This document shows, in pieces, positions 1 to 9,145 of a DNA stretch of 15,394 nt. The stretch lies in the NCBI GenBank assembly GCA_003024985.2, contig PXIH01S0000984.1; one strand, written 5' to 3'. Made by a program: the position numbers and the translations under genes. Numbering within the stretch: the stretch's first letter is position 1; every line of letters starts with the position of its first letter. This stretch comes from Euperipatoides rowelli (lineage: Eukaryota > Onychophora > Udeonychophora > Euonychophora > Peripatopsidae). The notes beneath the pieces are model-generated. The model made no database searches. It was not told the DNA's origin and worked only from the letters and a program-made list of their open reading frames with translations.

Positions 1-1138
1 TTTCTGATTTCCAGAAAGCCTTTGACAATTTAGATCACCAAATTTTTGTAAATAAACTCATCAATATGAACCCTCCTGGTTCTTTTATCTTATGGGTTTC
101 ATCCTTTTTATCAAATAGAACTAATTATATTAAGATTGACAATGATAGTTAGGTTTTGTCTTACTCATTGACTAATGGAGCACCTCAGGGTATACAGTAT
201 TATGTTGTCTTGTTTTTAATATTTTAATTAATGATCTTGCTTCTAATATTTCACTCGGATTGAAATTCATTGATGATTTAACTTTAACTCAAATTTTTTA
301 TTAATACTAATATTATCAATCCACAAAATTTAGTTAATTCTCTTATCAAAGATGCCTCAGAAGTTAATTTACCTCTTAATATTAAAAAATGTCACATTAT
401 TATTCATTCATTTAAAAAAAAATATTCATTATTCTTTACCTGTGATTAATAATATTCTTCAATCTGTAGATTTTGGGCTTATTTATTCAAAATAATTTAA
501 TATGGAATATTCATATTTCAGAATCTATAAAGAAGGCCAATTCCAGAATTTTTATGCTCTATCACCTTAAACGTTTTGGGGCTGATAAATATATTTTATT
601 ACATGTTTACCTTTCATTTATTAGGCCTTTATTAACTTATTGTGCTCCTGTTTGGCACTCATCCATTACTCAACAACAAAATAATATGTTGGAATCAGTT
701 CAAAAAAGATCTGTTAGGCTTGTAATGGGTTCTGAATATATTGATTATAATTCTTATTCCTAGTTTGTTTGATTTTAGAATTTCATTAATTAAAAAATTT
801 GCTGTTTCATTTTTTTCATCCTTTCCAGAATATTTAACTCCTATTCAATTTAATAGCTCTGGCATTTTTACTAGAAATTGTCATTTACATTCTACTCCGT
901 TTATTCGTACTCAACAATTTTAAAAATCTAATATTCCTTTTATCATTTGATGCATAATCATGACATACATTCTTTTAAATAGATCTTCTTTCTAATTTTA
1001 AATTTTTATTTTTCTGATACTAGTCTATTTGTAAAAAAAAACTTTATCCTTTGGGGCTAAGGTTTTTACAATTATATGGATGTACTGTATATTTAGTTTT
1101 CTTAATAATAAACCTAATAATAACAATAATAATATTCA
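1..1138 (+). mobile_element. Non-LTR retrotransposon, 3' half, degenerate (Jockey/CR1-like)
   Basis: Remnant of a LINE reverse transcriptase (RT), cut by the window's left edge. At 5-50 the frame reads SDFQKAFDNLDH, the RT palm motif with the first catalytic Asp. An in-frame stop follows at about 150. A GAPQG block lies at 178-192. After a frameshift, INDL and FIDDLTL (about 230-290) mark the second catalytic site; FADD or FVDD is usual, so FIDD is slightly altered. The cleanest stretch is 473-763, with LFIQNNLIWNIHI, then SFIRPLLTYCAPVWH, then QQQNNMLESVQKRSVRL. That order is typical of the C-terminal part of Jockey/CR1-type RTs. A frameshift near 750 moves the frame to 741-923 (ISLIKKFAVSFF). 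About 200 bp of 3' untranslated sequence ends in a TAA/CAA-rich tail at about 1107-1135, as in several LINE clades. At least three breaks make it a pseudogene. Clade assignment is tentative. Confidence 0.88.
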
Positions 1139-1365
1139 CTATTTTTTTTCCACCTTTCCCATGAACGGGAAAAAATATTTATCACTGAGATCAGTTTAGG
1201 AGAAACGATTGCAGCAGTCTGTCATTTGAAATTAGTAAAGTTTTGTCATCAGGAAAAACTTCCATTACTCTTATTGAATGCTCAATGCTAGTTCATTAAA
1301 ACAAAGCTTGGTGTTTGTTGTTTGTAAAATGAAATGTTTAAAATGAAAGAAAAGGAAATAAGAGT
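1139..1365. other. Unassigned spacer between two LINE remnants
   Basis: No open frame or RNA gene was recognised here. The only local structure is a short imperfect hairpin at about 1157-1175 (TTTCCC and GGGAAA around a 6-nt loop). The right part may be eroded sequence belonging to the following LINE. Confidence 0.5.
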
Positions 1366-2032
1366 TGAAAGATTTATTTGCTTGGATTAATCTATTAACT
1401 CTACTTATTTCTTGTATCATAAGTGGAAATCAAGGAAAATGTGTCAGATGAGCAATATGGGTTCAGAACCAACAAATGAACTAGAGAAGAAATCATGGAT
1501 TTGAACATCATAGTACAAAAGAGTTTAAAGGATCATCAGACACTGTACATAGGATTGTGGATTTTGATAAAGCTTTTGACAGGGTTGATCATAAGAAACT
1601 GGTAAGAATATTGAAGATAGGAATTGATGGAAAGTACTTGAAAATTATAAGCATCCTGTACAAAGGACAATCAGCAGCATTTAGGATAAATAATTTCACA
1701 GGTTGGTTTCCAGTAAACTGTGGTGTAAGGCAAGGATGCTAGTGTTCTCCCTCAATTCTAACATATATAGTGAGAATTCATCAATGAACCACTAAATGAT
1801 ATTGATGGATTAAAATAGGAAATAACTTTAGTATAATAAGGTTTCCTGATGACATGGCAATTCTCAAGCCAAGTAAGGCAGAATTGGAAAGATCCTTGCT
1901 AAAGATTAATATTATCGGAGCCCAATACAGAATGAAAATTGTACAGGAAAGACAAAAACACATGATTGGAAACAAAGAAAACAAATATGACTTCAAAATG
2001 GAAGAAAAAATAGAACAGGTCAAGGAATTTAG

Positions 2033-2048
2033 ATATTTGGGCAGTTGA
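2033..2048 (+). repeat. Left target-site duplication of the SINE
   Basis: ATATTTGGGCAGTTGA here matches ATATTTGGTCAGTTTGA at 2432-2448 with one substitution and one inserted T. Both copies encode the YLGS-like stretch of the host LINE, which is what a duplicated target should look like. Confidence 0.85.
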
Positions 2049-2431
2049 ACAGCTCCAGTGGTCGAGCGGCTTAGGCTACCACAACTGCATGCATGTATAT
2101 ATTATGTATATATACTGTATATAAATATATATAGTGACAGGTTCGCTCCCTAGGCGCCTCAGTGTTGGGAAGTAAAGGATTATTCTTGTTACTAGCACAT
2201 ACCTGGGAATTTTTCTCTTTACAGATAGATAACCAGGAAATAAAGACATTTGCACCTCAAGGAAAATCTCAAGGATAAAGTCTGCAATGAGTGATCAAGT
2301 TGAAAAAACCCTTAAAGATAATCTATGTGTAGTCATCTAAAGCTTGTACAAATGTATATAAGTTGAAATAAACTGACAAAAAAATAGCATAGTATGTACA
2401 CCTTATTTATTTACTTTTTTAAAAAATATAT
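2049..2431 (+). mobile_element. tRNA-derived SINE inserted in the LINE
   Basis: A 383-bp insertion with a tRNA-like head. The A box TGGTCGAGCGG (2059-2069) fits the RNA polymerase III consensus, and the B box GGTTCGCTCC (2140-2149) differs from GGTTCGANTCC-type sequence mainly at one base. The head resembles tRNA-Leu or tRNA-Ser, which share the GTGGTCGAGCGG start. Between the boxes (about 2088-2133) lies an expanded AT/GTAT microsatellite, so box spacing is about 70 bp. An unrecognised body of about 280 bp follows, ending in an A/T-rich tail (2420-2431). The insertion is bounded by a 16-17-bp target duplication and breaks the LINE frame between YLGS and its continuation, so it is younger than the LINE. 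It would have been transcribed by Pol III and mobilised by another LINE. The SINE family name is unknown. Confidence 0.85.
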
Positions 2432-2448
2432 ATATTTGGTCAGTTTGA
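2432..2448 (+). repeat. Right target-site duplication of the SINE
   Basis: Second copy of the duplicated target. Reading on from it restores the LINE frame (YLVS then LITEVCR), which fixes the SINE's right edge. Confidence 0.85.
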
Positions 2449-3000
2449 TAACAGAAGTTTGTAGAACAACAACAAAAAAAAAACAATAATTGGAGTGGCA
2501 AAATCTGTATTTTGGAAACCCAACTTCTAAGAAGATAATGTTAATTTAAAATTGAAGATGTTAAAATGCTATGTTTGGTCAATTTTCTTATATGGATGTA
2601 AGACTTGGACTTTAACCAAAGACTTGGAAAAGAAGATACATGTTTTTGATATCTGGTGTGCAAGAAGTATATTGAAAAAAAAATTGGACAGATTTGATCT
2701 GAAATGAGAAAGTGTGGAAAACATTTAGAGGTGGCTATAGTATTTTGGATGAAGTAACGAAAAGCAAATGGAAATATGCTAGACATGTTTTGAGAGGATC
2801 AGAAGGAATTAGACTAGTAACCTCACTTCGGGGATGGACAAAAATGGGAAAACAAAGGAAGACCAAAAAGAGAATTGTTGGATGACCTTAATCACTGGAC
2901 TAACATCCGGAAAGTCTCAGTATTAAAAAGGAAGCTCTCAAGATAGAAATCTTTGGCAATCCATGAATGCGAACCTCCGCCTCGGAGGACGCACTCAGTG

Positions 3001-3597
3001 ATGATTGATCATAAGTGGAGGTTTCACTTCAAAGAAAAAAGGTTAACTCATTATTTTTCATAATCAATCCATTCATCAGTTTTTTTTAGAAATGATGCTA
3101 ATGAATAAAACTGAAGCTTAAACCGGAGGTTTCCAAATTGAACTAACTTCATCTGGAAATTAATAATCATATTGCATAGTAACATTCACTGTCCAATCTC
3201 AGTCTGGACAACTGTTTTTTTTTCTTTCATTAAATTGTGAAATCATGGAGCTAAAATAAAATGCAGTGAATAAAACTTTTATCATTTTTTTAATGGAAAA
3301 AATATGTTTGATTTCTGTGTTGATTTACAGTAACCTAACTGCTAAGTAAATTAGCTGATGTCTTTAGGACTAATAGTAAATCAAATTAATTCAAAATTAA
3401 TTTATGATAAACTTTTATAATAAGTTCCTATAATCAATTAGATAGCCTATTCAGAAACACCCCTGATGATTTAAATTTATTAATGAATCAGTTTTTAAAT
3501 TAGTGTAAATGTGAACTTAAAGTGAAATAAAGCATAATTTTATTTGAAAAAAGTGTGATCATATAATGGTGTCACATCTGATGGTATGCATACTACT
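3001..3597. other. AT-rich sequence, nothing recognised
   Basis: No coding frame, RNA gene or transposon end was recognised. The first 100 bp may be 3' untranslated sequence of the preceding LINE. Confidence 0.5.
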
Positions 3598-4592
3598 ATG
3601 GTGCTTAAAAAAAAGACTTAGTAGTACTTGAAATAAGACTTAGTTGTACTCGAAAGATGATAGTGATTCTTGTAAGATAACTTAATGGTACTTGAAAGTA
3701 GACTATTTGAAATATGATAGTGATAATTGTAACAAATTTGTGGTGTGCAACATTGACTTAGTGGCACTTAAAAGAAGACTTAGTGGTAGGGTACTTGAAT
3801 GATGACATCTCTACTTGAAAGAAGACTTAGTCGTACTTGACAGGACTTAGCTGCTACTTGAAATATAACAGTGATATTTGAAAATTGATGAAGTGGTACT
3901 TGAAAGATAATAGTGATGCTTGAAAGAAGACAGTGGTATTTGAAAGAAAACTTGGAATTTGAAAGGTGACGTAGCTCTACTTGAAAGAAGACAGTGGTAC
4001 TTTGAAGAAGACTTAACGATACTTGAAAAATGACTTAGTGATACTTGAAAGATGACTTAGTGTACTTGAAAGAAGACTTGGTGACACTTGAAATAAGACA
4101 GTATCGTACCTGAAAGAAGACAGTGCTACTTGAAAGATGACTTAGTGCTACTTGAAAGAAGACAGCGCTACTTGAAAGACTTAGTGGTACTTAGAAGAAG
4201 ACTTAGTGGTACTTGAAAGTTGACTGTTACTCAAAAGAAGATTCCTAAATTCTAAATTTATTATTATTATTTATTATTTATTTATTATTATACATTATAG
4301 ATTTAGTGTTACTTGATAGAAGACATAATGGAACTTGAAAGATGACTTAGTTATACTTGAAAGAGGACTTTGTGATACTTGAAAGCTAACTTTGTGCTAC
4401 TTGAAAGAATACTTAGTGGTGCTTGAAAGAAGATTTAGTGCTACTTGAAAGATGACAGTGCTACTTGAAAGAAGACTTAGTGGTACTTGAAATAAGACTT
4501 AGTGGAACTTGAAAGATGACTTTGTGGTACTTAAAATAAGACTTAGTGGTACTTTAAAGATTACTTAGTTGCATTTGAAAGAAGACAATGGT
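3598..4592 (+). repeat. Minisatellite, about 42 degenerate copies of a 22/20-nt unit
   Basis: A head-to-tail array with consensus ACTTGAAAGAAGACTTAGTGGT (22 nt, shown in two parts: ACTTGAAAGAAGAC and TTAGTGGT). Counting the core 'CTTGAAAGA(A/T)GAC' by eye gives about 42 copies, many diverged. Two variant types recur. One is a 20-nt form lacking the TT of CTTAGTG (GACAGTGGT, GACAGTGCT). The other alternates AAGAC with ATGAC in the middle. Ends are the most diverged and the middle (about 3990-4210 and 4370-4550) the most regular. An AT-rich block at about 4253-4300 built of TTA/TTTA repeats interrupts it. There are no unique spacers, so it is not a CRISPR array. Neither strand has a long open frame across it. 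Confidence 0.95.
4253..4300 (+). repeat. TTA/TTTA microsatellite inside the minisatellite
   Basis: A low-complexity block of TTATTA and TTTATTTA motifs separating two parts of the minisatellite. It is either a simple-repeat expansion or the tail of a tiny insertion. No flanking duplication was identified. Confidence 0.75.
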
Positions 4593-6190
4593 CTGTGAAT
4601 AACCTGTGGGTGGTTTTTTTTTTTTTTTGATTTATGAAATTATGTAAAATTTAACATAAAATTTTTCACATTTAAGGTAAATTATTACATGTTTATCTCC
4701 TCGCTTAGGTAACCTTAATGAATCAATTACTCAATTTATATATGAAATCAGGTGGTGCATTCTTTGATGCATATTTTATTTTAATTGTATGTGAATGACT
4801 GTAGGTATGTTTAAACATGGTATGTTTTAGTTTTTTTGTTATAGTTTGCCATATTTGTTATTGGTTTTTTCATTTTTGTATATACTCATTGATTGAAAAA
4901 AGCACAAGTTTAATTATTATTTGTAGGAAATTTCTGTTTACTAGTCTAAATGAAGATAATCAGATATAAAATGTTATTCTATTATAAAAATTCAGTCACA
5001 GATTAATCTATTCAGTGATTTATCTGTGTTTGATTTATCAACACATCTTTAATTTTTTTTTTCAATTCGTACTCTTTAATTGCTTACCATGTATGATGGA
5101 TATTACTTGGCAGGTGTTGCTGAGATGGCCAGGTCAAATTAATTGCAGTTAATTTATTAGATTCAAGATGATTTTTAAACAATAATGCAAATAAAATTAA
5201 AACCAAATAATAATATACAAAAAAGATACTATACTGGTACTGTATATGCTTTAATAAAACAAAGAAGGTATTTAAATTTAAAAATAATGATATACAGTAA
5301 TATATGATATATCTTTAAAATTAAATATAAAATCATTTGCCGATATTATCAATGTTTTGTTTTATTTTGTATGCATAGGGAAAGAAAGCACAAGAAAACA
5401 TAAAGGCCCAAAATCTTATATGGTGCCATTGCACCATATACCCCAATTTTTTAAAAAAATATTACATAAAAATACTCAAATTCAGTATGCTGCTAACAAA
5501 TGCTTTGAATATACTTAGAAACTTTTTTAGACTACAACTAGATTATTTTGATGATTATGCAAACTAATTCTAAATATTTTGCCAAGTCTCACTGATTTAC
5601 TTGGGCTATAACTTAGTTATAATCCATGAACTTTTCTTTTAGGTTATGTATTTTGTTTTTTTGAGCAATGATTTTGTACTTCTGATACTCAAGGTTATGT
5701 CCTCCATGTTTTTGTTTTTAAATATACAGTGATATCAGAAAAATAAAGTGTATTAGAAATATAAATCTGGCATGGGATAAAAAATAAAACTCAAATCTTA
5801 TCTCATTTGTCATCAATATCTGATAAAAACTTTTTGAATCTGTTACAATGTGCCAAGACTGATAAAAATATTGTTAAAAAAAAACATTATAAAAAATGTA
5901 AATAGTAGTTAGATTTCTATTAGACTATAGATTTATTTTCTGTGGTGGTGGTGGGGAATTCTGGAAACATTTAAATAATTTATTTTTATATTATAAAATG
6001 AAAAATGTGTTCATATTGTAAAAAAACAAATTACAGTATACTAATTATTTTAGCTTTAGTGTATGTTTCTGATAACTAGTGTATTTAAGATTTAAAAAAA
6101 GATAAAACAAACATGACATAATATTTTTAGTTTACTGTACAGTATATTCAATTATGAGTATTTAGACAAGATCAATTTAAAGTTTTATCA
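4593..6190. other. AT-rich region upstream of the acetyltransferase exon; no gene found
   Basis: It contains a T tract at about 4614-4629, several A/T runs and a perfect hairpin at 5417-5440. No coding exon with convincing splice sites was found. The right end is presumably the 5' flank or 5' untranslated region of the gene starting at 6191. A three-codon upstream frame (ATG at 6154, TAG at 6163-6165) would lie in the leader if transcription starts further left. AG dinucleotides at 6129-6130 and 6141-6142 could be 3' splice sites of a leader intron. No promoter could be assigned. Confidence 0.5.
5417..5440 (+). repeat. Perfect inverted repeat, 10-bp arms, 4-nt loop
   Basis: TATATGGTGC (5417-5426) and GCACCATATA (5431-5440) are exact reverse complements around a CATT loop. 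The half-GC arms stand out from the very AT-rich surroundings. A poly-T/poly-A stretch follows at about 5446-5458. No recognised RNA family or transposon end matches. Confidence 0.8.
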
Positions 6191-6231
6191 ATGTTCCAAT
6201 TATTCTCAAAATTATTCCGAAGTTCTTGTGG
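6191..6231 (+). CDS. Mitochondrial GNAT acetyltransferase, putative exon 1 (presequence)
   Basis: ATG at 6191 opens 13 codons (MFQLFSKLFRSSC) plus two bases, GG, ending at 6231 just before a near-consensus 5' splice site GTAAGT (6232-6237). The two leftover bases pair with the single leading base C of the exon at 9146 to make GGC (Gly). The joined frame therefore runs unbroken into the GNAT exon. The peptide has hydrophobic residues alternating with K7 and R10 and no acidic residue. With exon 2 it reaches R18-N19-Y20-S21, a good match to the R-x-Y/S cleavage motif of mitochondrial presequences, so import into mitochondria is inferred. The frame is closed upstream by TGA at 6155-6157, so this ATG is the only start in the exon. 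Its -3 base is T, a weak start context. The exon is too short to prove alone. Confidence rests on phase, splice site and presequence agreeing. Confidence 0.65.
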
Positions 6232-6734
6232 GTAAGTATACTTTATGTTCTATTGACTGGAAATGTCAATTTTATATTAGGATTAAATTTTATATAACAT
6301 TCTATCTACGATTATCTTATAATGCTTGAAATGTAGTGAAATCTAATGTAGATAAACCCAATTTTGGTTTCGGTGGCGTTAGTAATTAATGTTTTTAGAT
6401 ATTGTAATGAAAACATTTTAATTGCTCAAATTTCCGACTGTAAATTTATTGTTTGTTTATTGTTACAACCTAGGAGGATAGAAAAAGAGAAGGCCCCATA
6501 ACAGCAGTTAGCTGAAGCTTTTTAATTGCCCTCTTTTAGTATTTAAAACATTGCTGGTTATCTTTGAACTTAACATAAATCTGTGTTGGGTATGTCTTGA
6601 ATATTTTAACTATTATATAAATGTTTGTATTTAATGTTTAGATGTTCATCCTCCTAGCTATCTAGTTGTGATCAAGCATATGGTCTTTTTTTTTCAATCA
6701 TGATTTCATGTTTGGCTGTCTGATTTACCCTTTC

Positions 6735-7400
6735 TTTTTCTTATTTATTTTTATTTATTTATTTATAAGTTTAAGATTTAAGCCAAAGGCTTATACAGAA
6801 AAATATAAACAAGAAAATACAACAATGACAACAACAAAAATAATAAAACAACAAAACATAGCAACAATAAAGGCAAAGCTAATTTTTATATTAGTTGGTA
6901 CAAATCAGAGAAACTGTCATATGGGAATACATTTCTTATCCAATGCATGGTTCTAGCCAAATCTTAAAAGAAGTAAAGGAAGCATCAAAACTGGTTTTTG
7001 GTAGGCTTTTCCAAATTTTAATACTTCTTTTTAAGATAGATTTATTTATTGTTTTGCTTTTAAATCTTTCTACATTTATTGTATGTTTATTGGTTTATTG
7101 GACCGCATATTTAATTTGAAAAAAATATTTTTATTTTATTTGTAATTATTTCCTTATACAAAAACAAAATATCACTAATTCTTTGTGAAGGTGATAATAA
7201 GAATAGTTTAGAAAATCTATGGTGATATTTCAAATGTTTCAAAATGTTAACTCTTTTGGTGAGAGCTCTAAGCATTTTCTCTAGGAGGTTTCTATCTTTT
7301 TTTTTTTTAACATTTCCTAATTTGTAAAAATTAATTACAAAGAATTTTATCATAAATGTTATCATATGAGCTATATGTAAAATCAATATTTTTTTTAAAA
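6735..7400 (-). mobile_element. Antisense non-LTR RT C-terminal fragment
   Basis: On the minus strand, 7386-7111 encodes LRALTKRVNILKHLKYHHR and SDILFLYKEIITNKIKIF. This resembles the late C-terminal region of CR1/Jockey-type RTs, where an L-x-L-x2-R-R block precedes a D-x2-xLYKI block. After a frame change, about 7055-6940 reads RSIKIWKSLPKTSFDAS and then SFKIWL. That is the usual 'xWNxLP ... FK' finish of these proteins. The element ends in (AAAT)n on the minus strand (seen as TTTATTTA at about 6738-6767), next to a small palindrome at 6779-6793 (TAAGCC, AAA, GGCTTA). Only the 3' end remains, which is typical of 5' truncation. The upper limit is approximate. Confidence 0.7.
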
Positions 7401-7526
7401 AAAAAACATGAATTTATTATTCACCGTTATTTAAACAGATGGAAATTCTAGATGCTTCAAGGTGGCTCCTTTAGCTTCATCTGTAGATGATACCTCATAG
7501 ACGATACCTCATAGGGTGCCTCCTAT
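7401..7526. repeat. Short spacer with a tandem duplication
   Basis: GATACCTCATAG occurs at 7489-7500 and again at 7503-7514, separated by AC, between the two antisense LINE fragments. This could be a local slippage duplication or part of an element end. Confidence 0.6.
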
Positions 7527-8965
7527 TACTATTATTACTTTATTTTCAATAATCATACATATGTTTCTTTATGGTAGTCAGATAGACCCTTAACAATGTC
7601 TAACCCTACAACAAACACACTATAAAATCAAAGGAAATAACTTGCAAAAGAATCAGCGTTCTTCCCTCTCTTTCTCATCTATCTAATCCCAAGAAAGTGG
7701 TTTATTATTTTTTTCTGATATAATTTGATCCGTTTCTTAAAATTTATTAATGAATACACCTTAAAGCATTCAATTGGAAAGCCATTTCAGACATTTAAAC
7801 TTCTACACACTATATAAGCTAATATCCTTTTTTTAAATTTCTCATCTATTTTTATGATACTTTCATAATTATTTTCTAAAATAATTTTTTTAACCATAAA
7901 TATTAAATGACTAAATAATCACTGTGAAGGAGGATAATACACAAACTTTGTTATATCTCTTACTATATTTTTATTTTTCAAATTTGTAAATTTATTTTGT
8001 CTTTCCTCTAAATGCCTTGTCAATTTTTGTTATATCACCCTTCTTTAGATATCTGACTATATTTAAATAATAATTTAGATTTGGCTGAATATAACTCATG
8101 TATAACAGTTTAAATGTTTCTGGAGTCAGGTATTTTATTGAATTTTTTTATAAATCTAAATTTCAATTTTATTATTTTGAATACTGCTATTGTATGATGA
8201 TGGAAACTGAATTTCTCATCAAATATAATTCCAAAACCTTTGTGTTTGTCAGATACATTTATATCAATTTCATTTATATTTAATTTGGTAAAACCATTAT
8301 GCATGTATTTTTTTTTTTTCATTTCATATGAGATCTTTTCATCACACCACTCCACTATTTTATTTTGGTCTGTTTGAAGGTCTGTACAATCATGAATTTT
8401 TATTGGCATAGAAATTTTTATGTTATCTGCAAAAAATAAATATCTTGATTTTTTTTTTTAATTGGGCAATGCGCAACACAAACATAAAGAAGTTAGCAGA
8501 TGAGGATTGAGGAAGAACCCTGGTTGACTACCTCTGTTCTGTTACTTCCATATAGCCTGATTTAATTCCATTAATTTCAACTCTTACTCTTCTTTTTGTC
8601 AAGAGGGATTAAATCTAACTTATTAAATAGTATGGAAATTTCTAATTTTTTGTGATTAACAGTAACTTAACTAAGATAAATCTAGGAAGATAACACCAGA
8701 TGGTGTCTTTACTTCATATATTTAGTGAAAGAGCATAAATTTGTTAGTGTCAATCTATTAGATTTAAACTATGGAATGCTTCTAACATTGTTTTTTTTAT
8801 TGTTAATATCTCATTAATTCTTTTTGAAATTAGCCTACTCTTTCTATGATTTTTGATATTGAAGATATCATTGTAATTGGCCTTTAATAATTATAGACCA
8901 ATTACAATTATTGATTAATTACCCCTTCACCCCCCCTCCCCCTCCCTGATTTTAACAATGGAGTG
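7527..8965 (-). mobile_element. Antisense CR1-like non-LTR RT remnant
   Basis: Reading the minus strand from the right: NY-stop-RPITMISSISKIIE at about 8900-8850 (RT block NYRPIS), then VIFLDLS near 8700 (usual xLDFSKAFD). NQGSS near 8520 is at the place of PQGS. FFADNIKI near 8440-8415 has FADD changed to FADN, which loses a catalytic Asp. The frame 8409-8110 has TDLQTDQNKIVEWC and KGFGIIFDEKFSFHHH, matching the CR1 order 'LQxDLNxLxxW' then 'DLGVxxDxxLxFxxH'. SYIQPNLNYYLNI and LKKGDITKIDKAF (8100-8010) are the 'VRPxLEYxxxVW ... KKDIxxIEKVQRR' block. NGFPIECFKVYSLINFKKR near 7785-7725 is the C terminus. A TAATAATAGTAAT tail ends the element at about 7527-7545. Nearly the whole RT domain is recognisable, but stops and frameshifts occur throughout. 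Confidence 0.82.
8922..8946 (-). other. Minus-strand G-rich tract, possible G-quadruplex
   Basis: The plus strand reads CCCC-TTCA-CCCCCCC-T-CCCCC-T-CCC, so the minus strand has four G runs of 3 to 7 with loops of 1 to 4. It lies inside intron 1 at the 5' edge of the CR1-like remnant. In the pre-mRNA of the plus-strand gene it would appear as a C-rich run. Confidence 0.6.
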
Positions 8966-9145
8966 ATTAAACCAGATTTTCAATGGTCTGGTATAATTCC
9001 ATCTTTCAACGAAAGATAAATCAATTTCATTAATATTACTAAGAATTTGCCACATCTCTTTTGTAGACTTAGAATAAATATTGTGTTATGTTAAAAAAAA
9101 AATTTAAAAAATCTTGATTTAATAATTTTTTTTTTGTTTCAATAG

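Larger units (their letters stand above)
1366..3000 (+). mobile_element. Second non-LTR retrotransposon RT remnant (RTE-like or 'YGCETWTL' type), split by a SINE
   Basis: Degenerate LINE RT, 5'-truncated. Around 1443-1485 the frame reads VSDEQYGFRTNK, then a TGA stop. MDFDKAFDRVDHKKL (1557-1601) is the palm motif with its catalytic Asp, and GVRQGC (1722-1739) is followed by a stop. The FADD motif appears as FPDDMAIL near 1841-1866, with Ala changed to Pro. EFRYLGS (to 2047) is interrupted by the SINE. The frame resumes at about 2432 as LITEVCRT, then AKSVFW near 2495-2515 and YVWSIFLYGCKTWTL at about 2570-2615. A decayed C terminus continues to about 2960. The order GFR, DFDKAFD, GVRQGC, FxDD, YLGS, YGCxTWTL is characteristic of a widespread animal LINE RT group. 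Many stops and frameshifts make it nonfunctional. The 5' boundary is approximate. Differences in motif wording show it is a different family from the element at 1-1138. Confidence 0.87.
6232..9145 (+). other. Intron 1 of the acetyltransferase gene
   Basis: Bounded by GTAAGT (6232-6237) and a pyrimidine tract ending TTTGTTTCAATAG (to 9145). Its 2914 bp contain two antisense non-LTR remnants (about 6735-7400 and 7527-8965). The stretch 6238-6734 has nothing recognisable. 8966-9120 is AT-rich and unassigned. Confidence 0.65.

Noticed and set aside
2050-2150. Genuine tRNA gene
   Set aside because: A and B boxes are present, but they are about 70 bp apart with an AT repeat between. No acceptor stem or anticodon arm could be folded, and the flanks are target duplications of a mobile element.
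3598-4592. CRISPR-like array of regular repeats
   Set aside because: Units are directly adjacent with no unique spacers, and the context is eukaryotic. It is a minisatellite.
5112-5134. Tiny exon between AG and GT signals
   Set aside because: Splice-like dinucleotides are expected by chance, and nothing in the peptide or spacing supports an exon.
6708-7119. Plus-strand open frames of 82 and 74 residues
   Set aside because: They lie over an antisense LINE C terminus and its (AAAT)n tail, and their composition reflects simple repeats.
8098-8283. Plus-strand 61-residue open frame
   Set aside because: It is the complement of the CR1-like RT frame on the minus strand, which shows clear RT motifs.
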